Shown: positions 50,419 through 54,327 of the stretch, one piece after another
Position numbering within the stretch: the first letter of the stretch is position 1
Layout: each line of letters begins with the position of its first letter
Program-made: the position numbers and the translations under genes
Source of the DNA: CAZOZK01 sp964584245
Lineage (GTDB): Bacteria; Patescibacteriota; Microgenomatia; UBA1400; PJMF01
Length of the DNA: 54,327 nucleotides
Direction: 5' to 3'
Assembly: GCA_964584245.1 (NCBI GenBank)
Contig: CAZOZK010000001.1
Location: 1 to 54,327 of the forward strand
Notes under the pieces: model-generated
Seen by the model: only the letters and a program-made list of their open reading frames with translations
Told to the model about the DNA's origin: nothing
Database searches by the model: none

Positions 50419-51852
50419 CTACTGCTTCAAGTCAATTGCGTATAAATTCATTGGTAAATCGGAGTTAAATGCCGTCAAAATCAGCAGGCGACTGCCATCT
50501 GGCCATGGATAGACAAAGTCTTTGTCAAACGGTCCAGAATAGACAGTAGTGCGATTTGTATTGTCGTATCCGCGAATCTCCACAGACGAATCCAAAGTAT
50601 ATAAAAGATGCTTGGAGTCAGGGAACCACTGGAATGTATTCAAGTAAACAGCTGTGTGGTACTTGTTGAAATTTTGGGCTAACTCGGCCGAAGTTGATGC
50701 AGATTCTTGCAAACGCAAGAAACCACTTGGGCTGGCTTGCAAGGTTTGTGGGGTTCGAACGGACAAATCAGTTGCGAGCAGCATTTTAGGATCTAGCAAA
50801 GCAGATTGTTCTTGGTCAATCAAGAAATTTTTGTCCTCTTCTCGGTCGTAGACGTAAATTGATCCAACCTCCAAAGTACGAGCTTCTTCTTGAGTACTGG
50901 TGGCTGGAATTGGGGGAACTAGGTCAGTTGGAATAGTAGCTGGCTGGGTGGCAGTGTAGAAAAGTCGTTTTTTGTCTGGAGATATATAGACATTTTGGGC
51001 GCTTTGAGTTGCAATTGAGATGATTTCCTCTGGAAATTCACTTAGAAACTGACGTTCTCGCAAGTACATTTCTTCTTCCCATTCACTGAGGATTTTTTTG
51101 CGTGTAAAGCTGATATCGGCAATAGTGTCGAGGGCATGTTTGCGATCAACAGTAATCAGAGCTTCTTTTTGATTACTCAAGATCATGATTTCATTACTAT
51201 TTGGCGACCAGATGTACTCGGCAGTTGTTAGATCAAATGTAGTAGGAAGCTCAGAAATCTGGCGGGGTCCGCGCTGGAGTGAGAGCATATTCTCGGTCAA
51301 CTCGAGGACATATAAGCCATTTCGAGCCGGAGTTGTGGCAGTTGAAGTCAAGAAAAGTAGTTTCTGTCCATCTGGAGAAGGCAAGACAAAATCAACACCA
51401 GAAAAAGTGAGCGGAGTAAATGAAGGCGTGGTAGGAAATAGTAGAGCGTTGGTCTGGGTGACAAGCTCGCGCTCAACGGCTAGGTTCTTTTTCCAAGGCC
51501 AAAATCCATCTTTAACAATCTCAACTTCGTACTGGCCAGGCTCGAGGTACAGGGTGTCATCAGTAGCGGTTACCAGACGTCCATTAATAAAAACTTCGGC
51601 ACCAGAAGGGAACGAGTTCGCATTCAGCAAGCCCGACTCACGTAAAACTCCCTCTCGAGTGAGACGATAATTGCCTTTTGCATATCCAATTGCAACAAAT
51701 GTTCCGCCAATAATAATGAGGGCTGAAATCATGGTGTATGCGAATCCAACATGAATTTTAGGGAAGAGAGAGGCAAAAGTGCGTTTAGGTTTTCGAGGCA
51801 TGGCGGGTTGTGCCATATTTTTTGATTGCTTTGATGGTTGGGCAGTACTCAT
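50419..51852 (-). CDS. PEGA-domain membrane protein with TolB-like propeller
   Basis: 477 residues from ATG 51852; the frame is open further upstream, but TATAAT 6 nt before this ATG marks the start. Cytoplasmic N-terminus (MPRKPKRTFASLFPK), one membrane segment (~36-60), then a PEGA domain (~70-125, SFPSGAEVFINGRLV...YEVEIVKDGF). The rest has repeated propeller-like blades (LPSPDGQKLLFLTS, YIWSPNSNEIMILS, ISPDKKRLFYTA, WFPDSKHLLYTL). PEGA proteins of this kind are common in Patescibacteria and are probably exposed outside the membrane; function unknown. It is divergent from the MreB-like gene with a 34-bp gap. Confidence 0.85.
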   Translation of the reverse strand: MSTAQPSKQSKNMAQPAMPRKPKRTFASLFPKIHVGFAYTMISALIIIGGTFVAIGYAKGNYRLTREGVLRESGLLNANSFPSGAEVFINGRLVTATDDTLYLEPGQYEVEIVKDGFWPWKKNLAVERELVTQTNALLFPTTPSFTPLTFSGVDFVLPSPDGQKLLFLTSTATTPARNGLYVLELTENMLSLQRGPRQISELPTTFDLTTAEYIWSPNSNEIMILSNQKEALITVDRKHALDTIADISFTRKKILSEWEEEMYLRERQFLSEFPEEIISIATQSAQNVYISPDKKRLFYTATQPATIPTDLVPPIPATSTQEEARTLEVGSIYVYDREEDKNFLIDQEQSALLDPKMLLATDLSVRTPQTLQASPSGFLRLQESASTSAELAQNFNKYHTAVYLNTFQWFPDSKHLLYTLDSSVEIRGYDNTNRTTVYSGPFDKDFVYPWPDGSRLLILTAFNSDLPMNLYAIDLKQ

Positions 51853-51858
51853 AGTGGT

Positions 51859-51864
51859 ATTATA
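51859..51864 (-). promoter_or_regulatory. -10 TATAAT before the PEGA gene, leaderless start candidate
   Basis: TATAAT on the minus strand ends 6 nt before ATG 51852. The core GTATAATACC also precedes obg. No strong -35. The same 34-bp gap must hold the promoter of the opposite gene; TAAAAT at 51868-51873 is a candidate. Confidence 0.4.
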
Positions 51865-51886
51865 CGGTAAAATAACTGAGATAACC

Positions 51887-52909
51887 ATGTCAGTCCGCTT
51901 ATTATCCCACTTAGTACCGACCATCGCAATTGATGCTGGCACTCAGCGTACCCGGATCTGGTCAAACCTGCTTGAAGAGCCCATTGATGAAGCAACGTGT
52001 TTGGCAATTGATATGAAATCCGGCCGGGTAGTCCAGATTGGTGATGAAGCCCAGGCCATGGAAGGTCGAGTTGGAGATGAAATTGCGGTGGTGCATCCCA
52101 TTCGTCGAGGAGAAATTACCGATGCAGATCAATTTCGAGCGTTTTTACAGATGTTGTTGCAAAAAGTGTTGTCGCCGTTTGCACTGTCGCGACCTACCAT
52201 GATGATTGCCGTGCCGAGTAGTTTGTCTGTGGCAAAGCGCGAAAAATTAGTTGATTTGCTGCACAGTCTCGGGGCAAACGAGGCCTACACTATTAACCAA
52301 AGTGTGGCTTCAGCCATTGGTTCGGGAATTCCTATTGCCGACGCGACTGGGAGTTTTGTGATGCACTGTGGGGCAGGCATTGTTGAGGCAAGTGTGATTT
52401 CACTGGGCAGTAGTGTGGCTACTGATTCCACTTGGTACGCCGGTCATTGGATGGACGAGTACATTCAAACTCATTTGCTCCACGCGCACTCGTTGATTGT
52501 GAGTATGCAGACAGCGCAAGTCATAAAACATACCATGGTTGAGTTTCCAGCAACTGATCAGCAGCATTTAATTAGTGGTCAGGATGTAAGCACTGCGTCA
52601 CCAAGGGAGATTACAATTCAAAGTAGCGATCTAGAAGTACCAATGCAGTTATTTATCAGGCAGTACGAGTTGGTGCTCAAGCGGCTATTGGCGTTTCTGC
52701 CGCCTGAGTTGAGTGTGGACGTAATCGATAAAGGCATTTTGCTCTCGGGGGGATTGGCCGAGTTGCGAGGGCTGGATGCGGTGTTGCGCCTATCACTTGG
52801 CGTGCCAGTTTCTGTGGTGGAAAATCCCAGCACCTCAGTTTTGTCTGGTCTCAAGACCGCGCTGCATCATATTGATGATTTTAAGCAAAGTTTAGGATAT
52901 AGGAATTAG
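51887..52909 (+). CDS. Divergent MreB-like actin homologue
   Basis: 340 residues from ATG 51887 (an in-frame extension upstream runs through the PEGA promoter and is unlikely). The whole length aligns in order with MreB: IDAGTQRT for phosphate-1 (MreB IDLGTANT), AIDMKSGRVVQIGDEAQAM, VVHPIRRGEITD, MIAVPSSLSVAKREKLVDLL, SVASAIGSGIPI, VISLGSSVAT, DVIDKGILLSGGLAELRGLD and GVPVSVVENP. The phosphate-2 loop is changed to MHCGAGIVEAS, where MreB has V-D-I-G-G-G-T-T-E: the aspartate is His and the threonines are lost. It could be a nucleotide-impaired paralogue of MreB or a PilM-like scaffold. Confidence 0.85.
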   Translation: MSVRLLSHLVPTIAIDAGTQRTRIWSNLLEEPIDEATCLAIDMKSGRVVQIGDEAQAMEGRVGDEIAVVHPIRRGEITDADQFRAFLQMLLQKVLSPFALSRPTMMIAVPSSLSVAKREKLVDLLHSLGANEAYTINQSVASAIGSGIPIADATGSFVMHCGAGIVEASVISLGSSVATDSTWYAGHWMDEYIQTHLLHAHSLIVSMQTAQVIKHTMVEFPATDQQHLISGQDVSTASPREITIQSSDLEVPMQLFIRQYELVLKRLLAFLPPELSVDVIDKGILLSGGLAELRGLDAVLRLSLGVPVSVVENPSTSVLSGLKTALHHIDDFKQSLGYRN

Positions 52910-52975
52910 TAGAAATAGAAATTTGTACAAAATAGTGGTTAAGTCAGTCTGCACTTTAAGAAAGGAGTGCACACA

Positions 52976-53797
52976 ATGAAACTTTGTAGCCTTAATGTTG
53001 AAGGTCATATTCACTTGCATGAGCGGGTAATTCCTTTTTTGAAGCAGGAACGGCCAGATGTGATTTGTTTGCAAGAAGTTTTTTTTCGGGATATTCCTTT
53101 ATTAGAAGCCGAGTTAGAGATGAAAGCACACTTTGGGCTTATGGGGAATGTTGAGGCAGGTAGTCCTGTGTTTAATCAACCATATGGCATGATTGGTGTG
53201 GCGATTCTAACCAAAGGTGAGGTGAAATCGGTTCAGCATCAATATTATGCGCCTACTATCGCAGTCGATGATTTGAATGAATACTTGGCCCCACGCCTGA
53301 AAGATGAGGATTTTTCTCCCACTTCTGTTGAAATTCCGTTTGAAGTGCCAGTGTTATCTCATCCAAACGCAATGTGGAGAGTTTTAAGTAGTTTAGATAT
53401 AGAGGTAGAAGGGGAGTGGTATCGAGTTGCGCACACGCATTTCACTTGGGCTGATAAGGGCATGTTTACTCAAAAACAAGCCGATGATTTTCGTAGTTTG
53501 TGGGGTTATGTAGAGGATTTAGGTGAGCATATTTTGTGCGGAGATTTCAATTCACCTCGAGGTGGGCAGGGTGATGGCGCAAATGTCTATGATCAGTTAG
53601 CAGATAGGATGAGTAGCGCTGTTCCTCTAGATGAAATCAGTTCACTTGACGATAATTTACACCGAGCTGGTCGATTAGATCTGGTAGTTGATGGAATTTT
53701 TACCACGCCGACATATAGTGTGAGCGATATTCGCCTGGAATCTGGTGTCAGTGACCATAAAGCCTTGGTGGCCCAGGTGGAAAAGGTGAGATTTTAG
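52976..53797 (+). CDS. Endonuclease/exonuclease/phosphatase family hydrolase
   Basis: 273 residues with the metal-dependent EEP motifs in order: CSLNVEG (N), DVICLQEV (E), HTHFTWA (H), HILCGDFNSPRG (D, N) and a final SDHKALVAQV (DH). The family covers DNA repair nucleases, phosphodiesterases and lipid phosphatases; no signal peptide is seen, so a cytoplasmic DNA or nucleotide substrate is likely but not shown. ATG 52976 has AAAGGAG (52961-52967) 8 nt upstream; the in-frame GTG at 52967 overlaps that site and is rejected. That site lies in a hairpin (52950-52971). It ends 8 nt from the convergent murD. Confidence 0.9.
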   Translation: MKLCSLNVEGHIHLHERVIPFLKQERPDVICLQEVFFRDIPLLEAELEMKAHFGLMGNVEAGSPVFNQPYGMIGVAILTKGEVKSVQHQYYAPTIAVDDLNEYLAPRLKDEDFSPTSVEIPFEVPVLSHPNAMWRVLSSLDIEVEGEWYRVAHTHFTWADKGMFTQKQADDFRSLWGYVEDLGEHILCGDFNSPRGGQGDGANVYDQLADRMSSAVPLDEISSLDDNLHRAGRLDLVVDGIFTTPTYSVSDIRLESGVSDHKALVAQVEKVRF

Positions 53798-53805
53798 CTG
53801 CTGTG

Positions 53806-54327
53806 CTACTTGATGCTTTTTGCCAATTTTTTGAACTGCTCGCCACGATCGGCGTAGTCTTTGAATGTGCCAAAACTTGGAGCGGCTGGTGAAAGTAGGA
53901 TGTTATCTCCTGGTTTGGCGTTTTTCCACGCAAGTTCGATGGCTTCTTCCATGGAGTTTACGAAGAAATACTTGGGTTCTGGCTGGCGATCTTGAGGATT
54001 ATTTGGGGAATTTTTGATGAATTTTTCGAGGCAGTCTTTGATTCTTTTGCCCGTTGGTGGGAACAAGATAAGTGATTTTACTTGATGTTTGAGGATTCCC
54101 TGTGCTAGTGGAGTAAAATCTAGATTTCTTTCGTATCCACCAGCAAAAAGATGCACAGAGTTTTTTGGGAAACTCGAGATGGCGGCGACAGCTGCCTCTG
54201 GAGTAGTTGCGAGTGAGTCGTTATAGAAGGAAATATCGTTTTTTGTGGTGACATACTCGAGGCGGTGCGGCAGGCCAGGGAAGTGGCGGGCCGCGTTCGC
54301 GGCCCGCCCCATATCCACTCCTAATTC
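53806..54327 (-). CDS. murD: UDP-N-acetylmuramoylalanine-D-glutamate ligase, C-terminal part
   Basis: Peptidoglycan precursor synthesis in the cytoplasm: adds D-Glu to UDP-MurNAc-L-Ala. Landmarks: PHRLEYVTTKNDISFYNDSLATTPEAA, LFAGGYERNLDFTPLA, LLSPAAPSFGTFKDYADRGEQF, as in MurD (HRLExV, NDSKATNP, SPACASFDMFxNYxxRG). The frame is still open at the window edge (in-frame codons continue past 54318), so only the C-terminal ~173 residues are present and the GTG at 54318 is not the start. The usual lysine of NDSKATNP is Leu here (NDSLATTP), which is worth checking. Confidence 0.9.
   Translation of the reverse strand, partial: ELGVDMGRAANAARHFPGLPHRLEYVTTKNDISFYNDSLATTPEAAVAAISSFPKNSVHLFAGGYERNLDFTPLAQGILKHQVKSLILFPPTGKRIKDCLEKFIKNSPNNPQDRQPEPKYFFVNSMEEAIELAWKNAKPGDNILLSPAAPSFGTFKDYADRGEQFKKLAKSIK

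Overview
The window looks like part of a compact, cell-surface-rich bacterial genome, most likely a member of the Candidate Phyla Radiation (Patescibacteria). This is an inference from gene content: prepilins carrying the ARDxxRKxDL motif, ComEA/ComEC, a PEGA-propeller protein, two giant single-pass surface proteins, low-complexity insertions in Rho and Obg, and very short intergenic gaps. TGA is used as a stop codon (for example at 1523-1525), so the UGA-recoded lineages Gracilibacteria and Absconditabacteria are unlikely. No rRNA, CRISPR array, insertion sequence or integrated phage was seen. Layout: 2-7602 (+) holds an unknown protein cut by the window edge, rho, a LysM/M23 peptidoglycan hydrolase, obg and a second unknown gene. 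7606-17291 (-) holds a Wzy/O-antigen-ligase-like TPR membrane protein followed 29 nt later by a 2506-residue LamG/glycine-rich surface protein. 17339-20198 (+) is a cluster of four type IV prepilin-like genes; the first two are 12-cysteine paralogues with an added six-cysteine tail. 20225-31447 (-) holds a class II Fic enzyme and a 3387-residue surface protein whose cytoplasmic end resembles the core-binding domain of tyrosine recombinases and whose outer part holds two arrays of exactly seven Asp-box repeats. 31448-33666 is AT-rich and mostly non-coding, interrupted only by an orphan PaaX/Cas2-like gene, and contains two exact DnaA-box-like 9-mers. 33667-41059 (-) is a six-gene cell-surface operon that looks like two pairs of secreted beta-protein plus membrane-anchored DUF916-like partner, with a sensor-like membrane protein at its head and an Ig/carboxypeptidase-regulatory-like protein at its end. 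41106-47547 (+) holds leuS, comEA and a comEC split into channel and metallo-hydrolase genes. 48214-54327 holds an M16 peptidase, ndk, two tRNA genes (Arg-CCT, Pro-CGG), a PEGA protein, a divergent MreB-like ATPase homologue, an EEP-family hydrolase and the 3' part of murD. How the genes work together (inference): the prepilins with ComEA/ComEC suggest DNA uptake through a pilus; the two giant proteins, the TPR ligase-like protein and the DUF916-like operon suggest an elaborate envelope for contact with a host or partner cell; rho, obg, leuS, ndk and murD are housekeeping. Several starts (obg, leuS, comEA, the first prepilin, the PEGA gene, the sensor-like gene) lie only 5-9 nt after a -10-like hexamer with no usable Shine-Dalgarno sequence, so leaderless or near-leaderless transcripts appear common. 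The best candidates for an undescribed system are the 33.7-41.1 kb paired-module operon, the recombinase-domain/double-propeller giant protein, and the cysteine-rich pilin pair.
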